From positions 40,471,803 to 40,535,802 of the forward strand of contig CM048591.1 of the NCBI GenBank assembly GCA_026413225.1: a stretch of 64,000 nucleotides of DNA, given 5' to 3'. The translations under genes and the position numbers were made by a program. The notes under the pieces are model-generated. The model did no database searches. It saw only the letters and a list, made by a program, of their open reading frames with translations, and had not been told where the DNA came from. Numbering within the stretch: position 1 is the first letter of the stretch; every line of letters starts with the position of its first letter. This document shows, one piece after another, positions 1 to 12,033 of this stretch. This stretch comes from Otis tarda. Taxonomy: Eukaryota; Chordata; Aves; Otidiformes; Otididae.

Positions 1-3000
1 TAAGCAGTCTGTCCATCTGCATAGGTCCTCAATTACACAATGTGTCTAACTTTTACTACAACTGTGTGTACTTTGAGGTGGACAGCATTTAGGGAAGACC
101 AAGAAGATAAAATCTTAACACAAATATACTGGACAATGCAGTAAAACAAGAGATGTGAGTTACATATCCAATTAAGCTCATTGGTTTTGAAGTAGCATAA
201 TGTGAGCTCCATCATCTGCCTAATTATACAGAAATAACTACTACTGTGGTGGGTTCGGTGTCAGGTCAGCAACTTCTGAATCATTTTACCTCCATATACC
301 ACAAATCATTCCAGCCTAGTCAGAGGATTGATTGTGAACTGAGCAATAACTACACCACAGTTTTTATCCAGTCAGCCCTAGATTTCAACTAAGCTGTACG
401 ACAAATGCAGAACTATGTCCTTCCTAAAATATAATAATAAAAGCTCAACCACACAGAAACAGTCAAAGGAAGACAGTTTCTGAGCCTCAGCATTTGAAGT
501 ATTTTTTCTATGTCAGTATTTCGAACAGGTAATGTTCCCAACCAACACACATAGTTTCTACTGTAAAGTTCAGGACTGGGCCACCAAATTAAACTGACTA
601 TGTCCAGGCTCAATGTAGCCCAGCCCTTCTAGAGTGAAGCAAAAGGGTGCCGGGAGGCAAGAAACGAAAGGAGTCAAACAAAAAAAGAGTCTCACATTTC
701 TCCAACTGCAAGAAATAGGAAAACTGTTAGTAGAAAGCTGTGGTTACATCAAGGCAGGTCCTAGCAGCCACAGTATCTGGCTGTGATTTTAGCAAGTGCC
801 TGAACTACAGCAGCTTTTCAGCAACAAAAACCATCACAAGCATCTGCTGCTAAAACAATATATTAATTTCTGTCACACTACTGTAGTGTTGCAGCAGCAC
901 TGATCATGCCAGTAAGACTAGCTTAATTCTCTTATACACATAGATTGGTGGGAGAAAACTTTTACATTATTTATCTATTACCCAGTCAAAAACAATGGAA
1001 AGAGTGCCTAGGATGTGCTATGGTAGCCTACCATACTTTCCCACAGGTACCAGTCTGCATTTGTCTCTTGCTTTCACATGTGTGATAAATTGTCGGTTTC
1101 TTCAACAGTAAGGCCGTCTTGAATTTGGTCTTACCTTGACAGCACACAGACATTACTGTAAAGTCGTAAAATCAGAATGTGTGTAGACATGCACTGTACT
1201 GCAGCATTTAACGGGAAACCTTTGCCTTTCACTGCTCAGTTCATCTCAGGGTCAAGCTCTTTGCACATTTTCATCAGGGATGACATTTTCAAAGAGCAAA
1301 GCAAACTCAGATATTTTGGGATTTATCACTTAATACAAGAATGAAATGCAGCCAGCCTGAAATAATGTCTCATCATTGGCAGACATCTTAAAAGGGTTTG
1401 TAAAAGGCTATTTTTCCTACTGCCACAGCAATACTGTAGTGCTTGCAATTGCTAACTTTTCTACTAGGATGAAAGCAAGAAAAGGATCCTTCTCAAATTA
1501 ATAGGGTGTCAGCAAGACCTAAGATCAACATTCATTCTTCCTTCACTCTTTAATAGTGTGCTCATCAGCAGGAAAGGCAGGCAGACATCTTCTCTCCCAG
1601 GCATCCTCAGCATCCCTGTGAGGGTTAAGGTTCCAGGTAGTTTAGAAAAACAGTTCACCCAGGGTACTCTGGCTTGGCCAAAGGTCAGTAGTCCATTTAG
1701 TCATGTGCTCTCTTGCAAGTACCTGCTATAAAAGAGATACATGGGCTCAGAAATCTCCTGCAGATTTTACTGAGTGCTGGTGCAACTCCCCCAGGGTTTC
1801 TGAAAGCATAATGGAGGCTGCTCTGCCTGCTGACAAGCACAGAAAAAAAGAAATACATAATAGGTAATACAAGATTCAATATTATTTCTTGTGTACATCA
1901 CACTACATTACGGATATTTTTTTCCTAAGGAGAGGTCACTAGAAAATGGGCTAGGACTCTTAAAAACAATGTGCATTTTATTCTTTTTCACAAAGCAGTT
2001 TGGAAGTGGAGAACTAGTTTTGCCAAAAGCAATTGCTGAGCATTAATATTAAACATAATCTAATGAAGGCAGAAGTCGTTTTGGGAAAACATTAAGAACA
2101 GCACAAGCATCTCCTGAATTATAAGTTTATGGCTGAAAGAAACAGTACAATGAAAATATAGGCATTTCTCCTGTCAAGGTTCTGTTCCATGACCTGGAAA
2201 GATAAAAGACAGAGAAAAGGGGAAAACCAACAGTCCCTCATGGAAAGTATACTTCAGCACTCCTCACCCCCCTCCAGAAAACCATAAACCAAAACTGTAA
2301 AACGGACCCAAGTGAGTAGTCTTCATTGTAATTAACAGGAAAGCCACAAAGCTGGAATAAAATGTAAGTTTGGGGAAGAAGGCGAAGAGAGAAGCATTGT
2401 CTGGAAGAAAACTGTTTCTACAGATACAAAGAAAACTATTAGTCCAAATAAGTGCAGCGTTTGGTGCTGTTCAAAATGCTCCTTTCTTTCTGGCATATAC
2501 ATTAGGGATGAATCAACTAGGGAGCATGTGAATCATCTGATCGATGTACAAGACAGAATAAAAAAAAAAAAATTGGCATCCTTCCCAAAGTCCTTAAAAG
2601 GGCATTTCTTAACATTTGTCTGGGTGGTTAGAATAACAAACTAATCTTCTCTACTGAAAGTCAGACTGCCCCAACAGGGCATGAAAAGACCTCAAGTATG
2701 CAGCTCATAACTAGCAAAACCAGATTCAAATAAAAAAAAAAAAACAAAAAAAAAACAAACCTGCTGATGCCCTTGCTGTAAATATGTCTCTGTTTACATG
2801 TTGCAGTCTGCACCTCGTGGCATGCTTCAAGGCCTTATACAAATAAACATAAGGAGGCATTTTTGAGAGTGCACTGACCCACAGTACCTGACAGTGAGTG
2901 CCTGGAATCACATCCTTGCCAGCTGGCTGCAAGAGAAAATGTAATGATTCAGCAGTTTAATGGATCTTGAGTTTGGCAACGGTCCCCTTGTAAACATCCC

Positions 3001-5409
3001 TGGGGAAATAAAATAATACAGGCCCAGGACTCTGGCAGGTTCTGTAATTGTTTGCGTCTGGCACAAGTCCAGGGACAGCACAAGCTCCAACTCAAGGCAA
3101 ATATGGCTGTGCAACACTCCGACTCTTCAAGCGGGCTCTAGTCAAAGCCCAAGCATAAAACTAACTTATAGCATGTCTGACAGGGAGACAAACATGACAG
3201 CATTCAGCTCAAAAAAAAAAAGGCCTTAAATATTAAACTGCCTCAATCAATAACATTAAGTTTTTCAAGAAAAGTCTTTTCTCTTGACTTTTCTTTTTTT
3301 AAAACACAGAAGAGCAGGTGAAATTTGTTCAAAGTTGAAATATGGCAAGTTCTAAACATCTGCCCTTGTTATTAAAATTTAAAAAAAAATTGCTAATAGA
3401 CCGTAAGAAAAATAAGTTTGAAAAATAGGTAACAAACGAGGCTGTCACAGCCACTACATGATAATTATTAAAACATGAGATATTTGTATTATCTTACAAG
3501 TCTGCTAGTAAAATACTCACCGTAAAGCCAGAAGATGAAAAAAGAGTTCCTAGCTCAGCGACTCAGATGTCAGAATATCTCAGCTGGTTTATGAAAATAA
3601 AACCCTAGCTCTTAGCACTCGACTTTAATTTTGATGTGCTGTTCTAAACTTCCCTCGAAATTAATACACAGTAACAGTACACAGACTGACACTGGAAGTA
3701 AGATAACCAAGCAGGAAAAACCCAGTAGGACCCTTTCACTGGCTGTACACCCCCGGAGTGCCACCAGAGAGAATGGCCATTTATACCTTGCAAATTTTTT
3801 TATTATTATCAAAACAAGTAACAGGATTTACTGACTTTTCTGAACTTGCAATGGATGGTTCTTAAGTACTGAAAACTCACTGTATTGCTTAGCCTTCTAT
3901 ATGTACAAATCGTGTTGCTGGGAGAAGTGGAAAAGCACCAAGTCACAAGTGCAGCTGTGTTTTGTTGTTTAGATTTTGTCCATCACTCCTCATACCATGC
4001 GAGAGAAGGTATGCAGGACTTCTAAATCCACTAAGTTCCTCAAATATGTGCTACCAAACATAACAATTAAAATGAAGTTACTAATTATTAAAAAACAAAT
4101 TGCTACGATCTCCCTCAAAACTAGAAGTGCTATCTCTAATGCAAACACTTTCAGTAGTTCTCTAATAAAAATACTTTATTTTAACTTGGATACAGACTAG
4201 AGAGTCAAGACATGTAGACACTTACAACCATGTATAATATTTGAACATGTTCTTGTTCATCATTCAGAGCACTGCCTCCTGACTCTTTCCACCACCAAAC
4301 AGGTATCCTGAGAGATCCCTAAAAGTCTTTTTTGGTTCTGCCTCCAAAATCAATTATTATGCTTGGTCATCTGCCTAGATTCCTGGGCAGCTACTCAACA
4401 GAAATTTGGAGCTTACAAAAATATTTCACGGCAGATTTGCTAGAGTTTGGAAAGATATTAAAAGAGCTGTGTTACTGTTAATGCTTCTTCCACAGAAACA
4501 TTGAAAAAAAAATTACCTTTTGTAATTTCTCAGAACATGCTCATTACATATCACAGTGACGAGTACAATGACAAGCCAAGACTCCAGTAGCTTCTGCAAC
4601 CTAAGTATAAGCCAGTTTTCATAATCCTCATTAAGCATGTCCACATTAATTTCTTAAAAGGGCATTTAACAGTTGCACATCTATTAAAACCTAAAACTTT
4701 TAAAACTCATTAAACATTATTGAAATTCAGTAAATAACTTAAAAGCAGCAACCAGTTCTTTTCAACCTAAGTTTTACTTCCAATTGAAGTAAAGTTCTGC
4801 TGCAGCAAATAAACTGAGGAAACTAATACAAAAGATGAACTATGAAGACAGAAATGAAAATACTTCTGACCATTGAAGCCCCATCCTTTGTACTCTACCC
4901 AGCATACGATACAAAAGAAAAGCAGAGCACAATGACGATTTGGTTGCAGCACTTTTTTAACCAGTTAAAGTTTTGCATCACGCCATTAGAACATCGTTCT
5001 GTAAGAAGGTACTGCCACTGGGAGAAGCTTTAACGTGTAAATATTAGATTCCAATCCATACTGCTGACGCAGGCAGGCAGAGCCGAACTGGCGGCACTGC
5101 ACAGCCCCTGGAATCGACGAACGGCATAGCTTTCCCAGCTTCCCAGCTGGTGTGTCGACAGCTTCATTTAATATTCGTGTATAGTGATACAGCAAAGACC
5201 TCTCATGCCTATTTTTAAATGCACATTTTTAATATTCAATATAATGTTACTCTTTAACAAACTCTTTACTCCCTGCTTCTTTTATGAAGCTTCCTGTGGT
5301 CTTTAAAGGGATTGTTAACCAAAGAATGGATCACACTCTTTCTGCATGAGCAGAGTCAGAAACACTCCATTAAACCTTTCAGTATTTAATATAAAGAGTA
5401 ATCTCTCAC
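1..5409 (-). other. PRUNE2 intron 4 (partial, runs off the window)
   Basis: Minus-strand sequence downstream of the exon 4 donor. I searched by eye for the expected next PRUNE2 exon (human SILFKWMTMESEK... and LPPREDII) and saw no match. The region is AT-rich with short poly-A tracts (about 2560-2572 and 2731-2757). Open frames are all under 75 codons, lack family resemblance, and look like chance. No mobile element is recognisable. Confidence 0.8.
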
Positions 5410-5573
5410 CTCTGAGGAGATAAGCCAGTTGCTGAGTGATTAACTCTGGTGCCTCTTGAAGAATCTCTTTTACTACTAAAGAGGAAGAAGATGCTTGTAA
5501 CTCCAGGCTGCCATCACATTGCTCATCTGGATTGATGACTTTGACAACAGCGGATTCCAAACTTTTATCCTCA
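5410..5573 (-). CDS. PRUNE2: PRUNE2 coding exon 4
   Basis: This 164-nt exon supplies the third base of a Ser codon split with exon 3, then 54 full codons, then one base before the donor AGAG/GTGAGA (phase 1). Residues 115-169 read S-EDKSLESAVVKVINP and on to EILQEAPELITQQLAYLLR, strongly similar to human PRUNE2 (SEDKTLESAVVKVINP; EILQEAPELITEQLAHRLRG). The acceptor is TTGATAG with only a moderate pyrimidine tract. In PRUNE1 the corresponding stretch has a VLDH-type motif; here it reads VINP, so another metal-site position is lost. The next exon, which would restart with the human SILFKWMT segment, was looked for to the left and not found, so intron 4 probably extends past position 1. Confidence 0.96.
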
Positions 5574-6884
5574 CTATCAAGCAAATTTAAAAATTATATA
5601 TATTTTTCTTTCTAGCTGCTTAGAAAACTGACTAAAACAGTGCAAAAAAAAAATTACATTTCCAGACTATAACACTATTGTTACTGCTACTTGAAGTCTG
5701 CTATAAAGCCAAAGAATGTCACAATGAAGTCCTAAAACTCTAATTTTTTTAATTAAATTTTCACTGTGGGTTTATTGCTTGATACATCACTAAGTACTAA
5801 GACTTAAATGTTTACACTTCCATTATCAAAATCTTTAAAAATTAATAATTTGAAAAAAAAAATTTCTACATGTACTGAAAATACAACTCTTCACATAGAG
5901 GAGATTTTGAATTATACCCATTGAATATTTTCGCAACTTAGAAAATACCTTTTTCTTGCATTTAGACACTTTATGTTTCTGCTTATAATAGTAGTAACAA
6001 AGCCAAACTATATTTAATAATATAAGACACTAATTATAATTCTTTAGAAGGAAGAAACAAAATAATAAACAAAAATCTTATGGATAATTTTTGCTTTGAA
6101 AAAGTGAATGATGTACTCAGCTGACTGCAGTTAAAGAATCAACAGCTATGAGATTTTTATTTTATTTTTTTAATGCATATTTCATTTTACATTTTCCTTA
6201 GTTTTATTCTAATCTACAAGCGCCTCAGAGTAGGACGGGGCCATAGTACAAAAGGATGTTACTTATCTTAAATGAGCTGGAAGTAAACAGCATCCTTCAC
6301 TCTGGGCAAAACAAGCAGACCATTATAAAGAGGCTCCCTATAGAAGACTCACCATGGGCTTGTAAATATTCCCTCTCAAGGATGGGCATATGGACTATGG
6401 TCTTCCACAGAGCAACTCTGAGCCTCTGGCACCAGGGACACTTTGAGAAAAATGCTGTAGTCTCTAAGGATTGCAATTGCAATAATCTAACAGCAAGGGT
6501 GCTGGCCATCTCCAAATGAATGGCAGAGTCTTAATGCTTTAGTGAAAGCTAACTGAGAAGCAGGAAAAAAAAATCTAATATCTTATTTACTGATCATAGA
6601 AAACTTCCAAACTATTTAAACCAAATTAAAATATCTAATCTAAGCTGTGTGAAAATACAAGGTACTTTAAAAAGGGAGTTTCATTAAGAGTGATGGAAAG
6701 GTGGCTGTTTATTTGTTACATTTATTGGATATAATGGGAGATAAAATCTATTTTAACTTCCTTTTTTTTTTTTGCTTTGTGTTAGCATAGCAATACCAAT
6801 ATTAACACAGAAAAAATGTAAAATACAATTTGTAAAACTGCTCAAACCTACATAAGCCATCTTGTTGTACATACAATGCAATAC
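5574..6884 (-). other. PRUNE2 intron 3
   Basis: A 1,311-bp intron between exons 3 and 4 with GT (6884-6883) and AG (5575-5574) ends. It is very AT-rich. A short, more complex patch around 6230-6520 is open on both strands (87 and 72 codons) but resembles no protein I know. I see no repeat element. Confidence 0.9.
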
Positions 6885-7087
6885 CTTGTCAGCATGTTGC
6901 TGTTTACAAGTGTTAAAGACAATTTCCCTTCAGCATTCAGCTGGTGCAAATTGATTTCATCGCGGAAGATATGGAATGACTCCGGGATATTCAGCTCCTC
7001 CAATATAAATCTTGTCTCTGTGAAGTAGCTAAAATCTCTTCGTGGTATGTTCAACACGGGTAAGCAAAGAACGTCAGGAGGACTGAC
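6885..7087 (-). CDS. PRUNE2: PRUNE2 coding exon 3 (motif II and degenerate DHH motif)
   Basis: This 203-nt exon is entered in phase 0 after a TTACAG acceptor and left in phase 2 at AAG/GTATTG. It encodes residues 48-114, starting VSPPDVLCLPVLNIPR and including YFTETRFILEEL and FRDEINLHQL. The FRDEINLH segment (residues 88-95) corresponds to prune motif II (FRDEIDLH in PRUNE1) and is kept. The segment where PRUNE1 has the signature VDHHIL reads VNSNML here (residues 108-113), so the catalytic Asp-His-His triplet is gone. Human PRUNE2 is also changed there (VGSSVL), so this is a property of the paralogue rather than damage. There are no stops or frameshifts. Confidence 0.97.
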
Positions 7088-7535
7088 CTGTAACGTAGGT
7101 GTGCATTTGTGAGTTGCATAAAATAAGACCTGTTTTTTATTAGGAAGATATGAGCAATTAGAAACAGTCAGAATTTTCTGTTTGATTTTTTTTCCCCTTT
7201 TACTTCATTTTTTGAAAAACATACTTTGCTTTTTTCCCTTGTACTTCTGTCTCTGTTTGCCTCCTACAGAATCACTGGGAAACTAGGAAGGAGAAGGAAT
7301 GATGCACAGGGGTGATGTTTTGCTGCTACTGAATAAGCCACCTAATACCCACTCATTAATTTTTGTAGGGAAGGAAATGTAGACTGTTTCTATTAAAAAA
7401 TCTCACCTCTAATTATAATAAAATCATTGTCCAGAAGTACGCTTCTACAGTATGTTCTAATTGACTTAACAATAAGATGTCTGTAACAACCTGGAACAAA
7501 TGAGCTAAGACCATTTGGTCCATTTTTTCCATTAC
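7088..7535 (-). other. PRUNE2 intron 2
   Basis: A 448-bp phase-0 intron with GTAATG donor and TTACAG acceptor. It contains pyrimidine-rich stretches on the plus strand but no repeat or further coding segment. Confidence 0.93.
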
Positions 7536-7640
7536 CTTGTCTAGAAAGTAGGCATAGGCCAGAGTAGAAATGAGTGAATCCAAATCACAGGATTTATTCC
7601 CAAGAACAACATGGACTTTCTCCAGGCGCTTGCTCCTGTT
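7536..7640 (-). CDS. PRUNE2: PRUNE2 coding exon 2 (prune/DHH-like domain, motif I)
   Basis: This is a 105-nt exon of exactly 35 codons in phase 0 at both ends. A TTACAG acceptor precedes it and AAG/GTAATG is the donor. The protein begins NRSKRLEKVHVVLGNKSCDL, giving residues 13-47 of the assembled product. It carries the first prune-family motif, a beta strand (VHVVLGN) followed by CDLDS with the paired aspartates at residues 31 and 33. In the active family member PRUNE1 this motif binds metal. The join to exon 1 reproduces the human order (KL then NRSKRLEK) without adjustment. The exon lies 30.6 kb from exon 1 and 448 bp from exon 3. Longer open frames overlapping it, for example at 7541-7873, are intron read-through and are not supported. 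Confidence 0.97.
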
Positions 7641-8453
7641 CTGTAACACATTAGAAAACAATTGCAGTGAGTGACAATGACGAAAAAAACCAAAGCCCAA
7701 TCACCAAGACACTTCAAAAGACAAATATCAGATACTGTCCTTAGCTGTAGTGCTTTTCGCCACAGGCTGAAGGAATGCACTTGTTGTGGTATCAGACGTG
7801 TCCTTGGCTTCACAGCTCCCAAAAAAGCAAAAAAAAAGTTTGGTTTCATAAGAGACCTCTGTTTAGAATCCAAATGAGATCTAACCTGACAGAAGCTCCT
7901 TTAGCAGCCAAGTAACAGATAAGCAGCTTCACATACATCCGGAAAAGGCTTTTGAAAACACCTCACAAATCTAGTACGAAAAGCAGTCCCAAAGAGCATG
8001 GAAATATACACATCAAGCTATACATAGCAAGCTGTAATTTTAATTTTCCCTTTCTTCTTTGCTGAGCTGAAATTAGTAACCAGAAAAAGTAAGAGACTTT
8101 CACCCTGACTCTTCAGAAGCTGAAGACGCCTAGTGAAGCACTGAAGACTTTCAGTTGCTCTCACTTGCAAAGGGAATTGTGTCTGTTCTCCATTTAATAA
8201 AATCTTCCAAACATGAGGAAAAGAAACGACAGACCAACTGTGTGAAAGCAGAATACTCCAAGAAAGTGTCTACCTTCTTCAAAATTGAACACATAAAATA
8301 TAAGTTGATGTTTTTCTCTAACGACCTAAAATGTCACTCTTAATTATTACTAGAAAGCACAAGAAGATTTTTGCTATTGTTTTCCTAAATCAAATCCTTC
8401 ATTTTCTGAACAAATATTCTTATCTATGTAAGTAATCTCTTCTCCCAAAGACA

Positions 8454-8513
8454 AGTTGAATTGGATGATCCTTACGGGTCCCTTCCAACTTGAGATATTC
8501 TATGGTTCTATGA
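8454..8513 (+). mobile_element. CR1 LINE, 3'-end fragment
   Basis: It shows the typical CR1 3' tail: TTGGATGATC, then GGGTCCCTTCCAACTT, then ATTCTATGGTTCTATGA. The 5' truncation is extreme, as usual for CR1. It is antisense to PRUNE2, in intron 1. Confidence 0.85.
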
Positions 8514-11500
8514 CACATTTCCAGAAAACAGCATAAATTTGATACAGATAGAAATAGACCAGGCTTGCAGACAATCTGCACCAGCCACAGTTAGAAGTCC
8601 CATTCTAGTATTTGCATTCACATAGTATGTGCTGTCCCATTAGAGGTGAAGTTAACAGGAAGATGAGAACCACTGGGCTAAGCAGCAACTCCCCTCAGCA
8701 CACACAGATCCCATTCCAAAAAAACAGATCAGGAGCTATGGCCTGAGAGCTGCCACATGCAAAACTGACCAGCCAGGGACGTCTACAGGGAAGTGCATAA
8801 ACAGGCATGTGCTATCCCTAACACTGCTCAGTACATTACTCCTGAATTATTTACCTTCCTGTTCCCTGGTGACAACCACTACGATAATTCGGTGACATAA
8901 AAGATCACATTTGCATAACCTATTCACATGGACAGCATTTTTTACTCTAAGCATCTTTATTATTTGAACTGAGTACTTATCTGATGCCAGAATCACAGAT
9001 AATTTATTTATATTTTAACAGCTTACTTGAGACAGCTAGGTAGCATCTCCCCCACGCTATTTTAACACAGGAAACCTTCATGTACCAACAAAACAGGTAC
9101 TTTATCAAAAGCTTAGTGATGACCAGTGTTATACACATGAGAGCAGGCTAAATACTGTTTAAAATTAACTCTCCATCTGATTTGCAGCATCTTAGAAGTT
9201 GTAGAACTCAGTACTTTCAGTATGACATCACTTCCATGGATAAAACAAATCATGAGATACTCCTTCAGGAACAACCAGGTCGTAGTCTATAACCACAACA
9301 TTGCTTACTACAGCTTTTAAAGCAATCAAAAGCTAGCAAGAAGGAGGGTACTGATAGACCTGAGGTTAAAAGGAATAACCGAATAAATTGTTACAAGACT
9401 AGTTTCATATTGATTAAAATTATATTTTAAGATCATGGAACCCTCAAAACAACCTTTGTGTTCATCTTCCAGGGCTTAAATTGAAACTCACACATAATAA
9501 TATAAACAGCACTGCACAAAACAAGCTTTCCCTGTAACATGCTGCCTTTTTTTTTTATATCTGGAACAAAAGTATGCTATCCCTCCCAATTGTCAGATCA
9601 GATAATGGTTTTCAAAGAGCATATAAAAGAATTTGCATTCTCTGGCTCAGGTGACATCTTCAGCTCTGACAGACTTATGCGGAAAGTTTCCTCTGTTAAG
9701 GTGGTACCACCTCTTCTGAGGCTTGGGGAACAGTCTCCTCAGCTTCTATGGCTCCTCATGGTTCAGAAACCAACACGAAATAAGCATGAGCTACTGTCAG
9801 TTGTTGTGACTTGATTTCTTATCTGGTTTTTTTAGGAGATCAAGGCACAAAGCAGAGCTTCCACTGACAATCATCACATGCTATTTTAAAGATCAGTGAT
9901 ATATTTTTTTCACTTTTCCTGATCTCTGCTCTTCTAAGCATAATTTTAACCTCCTTTCCTTGCAGGTCCAAGACACATGATTTCACCAGCATTTCCTCTC
10001 CCCATGTGTAGATCTCTGAACGGCTTTTTAGTATCTCGCTACTACTTATTTATAATAACCATCCAAAAAGTATACCCTCCAAAAAAGCAATCCTGGAGTG
10101 TGCCCTCGCAGGGCCGTCCAAGCTTACTGTTTGTCTTACAGATCTGAGATTGCTTCCTCTTCCATCATCATACAACTTGTTTACATAGTCTGCTGTTTGC
10201 TAATCAGCCAGCTAGGAGAAAAGCAGGGACATGAATGTGAGGCTTCCTCTTCCAGGTCTTTCCAAAGACTGCAGCAGAGAAGCCAAGAAGCCCACAATCA
10301 GGAAGAAGCAGCTTTAGATCCATAAACTCTGTGAGACTTGGCTGCAGTAGGGACTAAAATGTGATTAACTCCTGCAGCAACCTCAGCTAAGTCTAAGAGG
10401 AATCATGAACCCTCAATATCTCTAAAAATTAAAAAATTTAAGAGGTTGATGATGAAACTGGAACTCATAAATTAAACTACATAGGAGAACACTGATCTCT
10501 CTTAGGGCTAATGGGTTTTGTTTAGCTGGATTAAAGGTAAATTGTAAAATGCATAAACACTGATGCCTGGGATAAAATGAATTAGAGAAATGATGTGTCA
10601 TTCTTAGATGGCATCAGTCAGGATAACTCAATTAACATCAGACCTGCACATATCAACATTCACTTATCATGCTCAAAAAAGAGATTTATAAACATTAAGC
10701 TACTTCTGCAATCTAGAAAGAGATCTCTTCTGATACTCTGATAATCATGGTGAAGAAACTCTCTCCTATCTGCCCAGTTTTGTTACCTTTAATCACATAA
10801 AAGCATCAGTATGGCAACTGCATCCTTATGCAACTGCAGTCAAAAATACCTTTTATTGGTTCTTACCTGCATCAAGAAGCTGATTCACTCAAACATACTG
10901 CCTATACTAGCAATCAGGTTTGCAAAAACTTTGGCCAGGACATATTACTACAGTGACTGATCAAATTGCAATATCCCAGTCGAAAATGACATTGTCTCTT
11001 CTTTTTTTCTTCTGTTAATATAGAAGCTGAAATGATCTTGCAAGATAAGAAATCTTGAAGGTTGTTTCTATTATAAACAGGAACCCACACAAAATGCTTA
11101 CACACACACTCAGCCACACATGGCTTGGCTTTCTGAGCCACAATTTTACTTTTGCCTCATATCTCACTGGATCTTCTATCCTCCAACTGCAATGAAATCA
11201 CTGGATTTTGCTGCATGGGATGGGACAGTCCTTGTCAAGGACAGTAATCCTTTGAAGGAAGGAGCTATATGACTCAACAGAAGCATATTAATAAAGAAGA
11301 AGCTGCAGAGTCACACAATAATACAGTGTCAGATAACACACTGAAAGCTTTTCTAGCCTTGAGGCTGAGGCACTAACAAGGGAGCACGGCTGCACAGAAA
11401 TACTTAGCTTTCCTGGAGATGCACGGGGAAAAAGCCTAACTTCCTGGACCAAGGACAAGATAGTAACAAATACTCCAACTGAGATTTTAAGTCATTTACT

Positions 11501-11796
11501 TACATGAGAGAGGATTTTTGTACCTACTCGGTAGTTTTGGAATTGTACCTCCAACTCAGAGGTACAATTTATTAAGTAGTCATTTTGGAGTACATCCTGA
11601 ATTTGCCTTATAGTATAGGGCATCATTATACTTCTGTCGTCCTGAGGGCTTTTAAGTTGATTATCCTTCTCCCTTGTCAAAGAAATGGCTTTAAGCCAAG
11701 GCAAAGTTAATTTAATATTTCATGCAAAGTTCAAGTTAGTTTAATATTTCATAAGTCTTTTTACAAGAAAGCTTTATACTGGCCTGGAAAAAAAGA

Positions 11797-12033
11797 TGGT
11801 CTCAGACTAGCTATAAGGAAGATATTTTTTACAGTGAGGGTGGTGGAACACTGAAACAGGTTGCCCAGAGAGGTGGTGAATGCCCCATCCCTGGAAACAT
11901 TCAAGGCCAGGTTGGATGAAGCTCTGAGCAACCTGATCTGGTTGAAGATGTCCCTGCTACTTGCAGGAGAGTTGGACTAGATGACCTTTAAAGGTCCCTT
12001 CCAATCCAAACTATTATACAAGTCTATTATGCT
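11797..12033 (+). mobile_element. CR1 LINE fragment (end of ORF2 and 3' UTR)
   Basis: The sequence resembles the last coding part of CR1 ORF2 (GTGAGGGTGGTGGAACACTG, GGTTGCCCAGAGAGGTGGTG) followed by GTTGGACTAGATGACC and AGGTCCCTTCCAA. The terminal octamers have decayed. It is 5'-truncated, not coding, and antisense to PRUNE2. Confidence 0.9.

Noticed and set aside
1-5409. Possible PRUNE2 exon 5 in the left end.
   Set aside because: I looked on the minus strand for segments like ILFKWMTMESEK and LPPREDII and found none; the exon is probably outside the window.
7541-7877. Longer frames on both strands overlapping PRUNE2 exon 2.
   Set aside because: The minus frame at 7541-7873 is in a different frame from the exon, and the plus frame is antisense; exon 2 itself is fixed by splice sites and homology.
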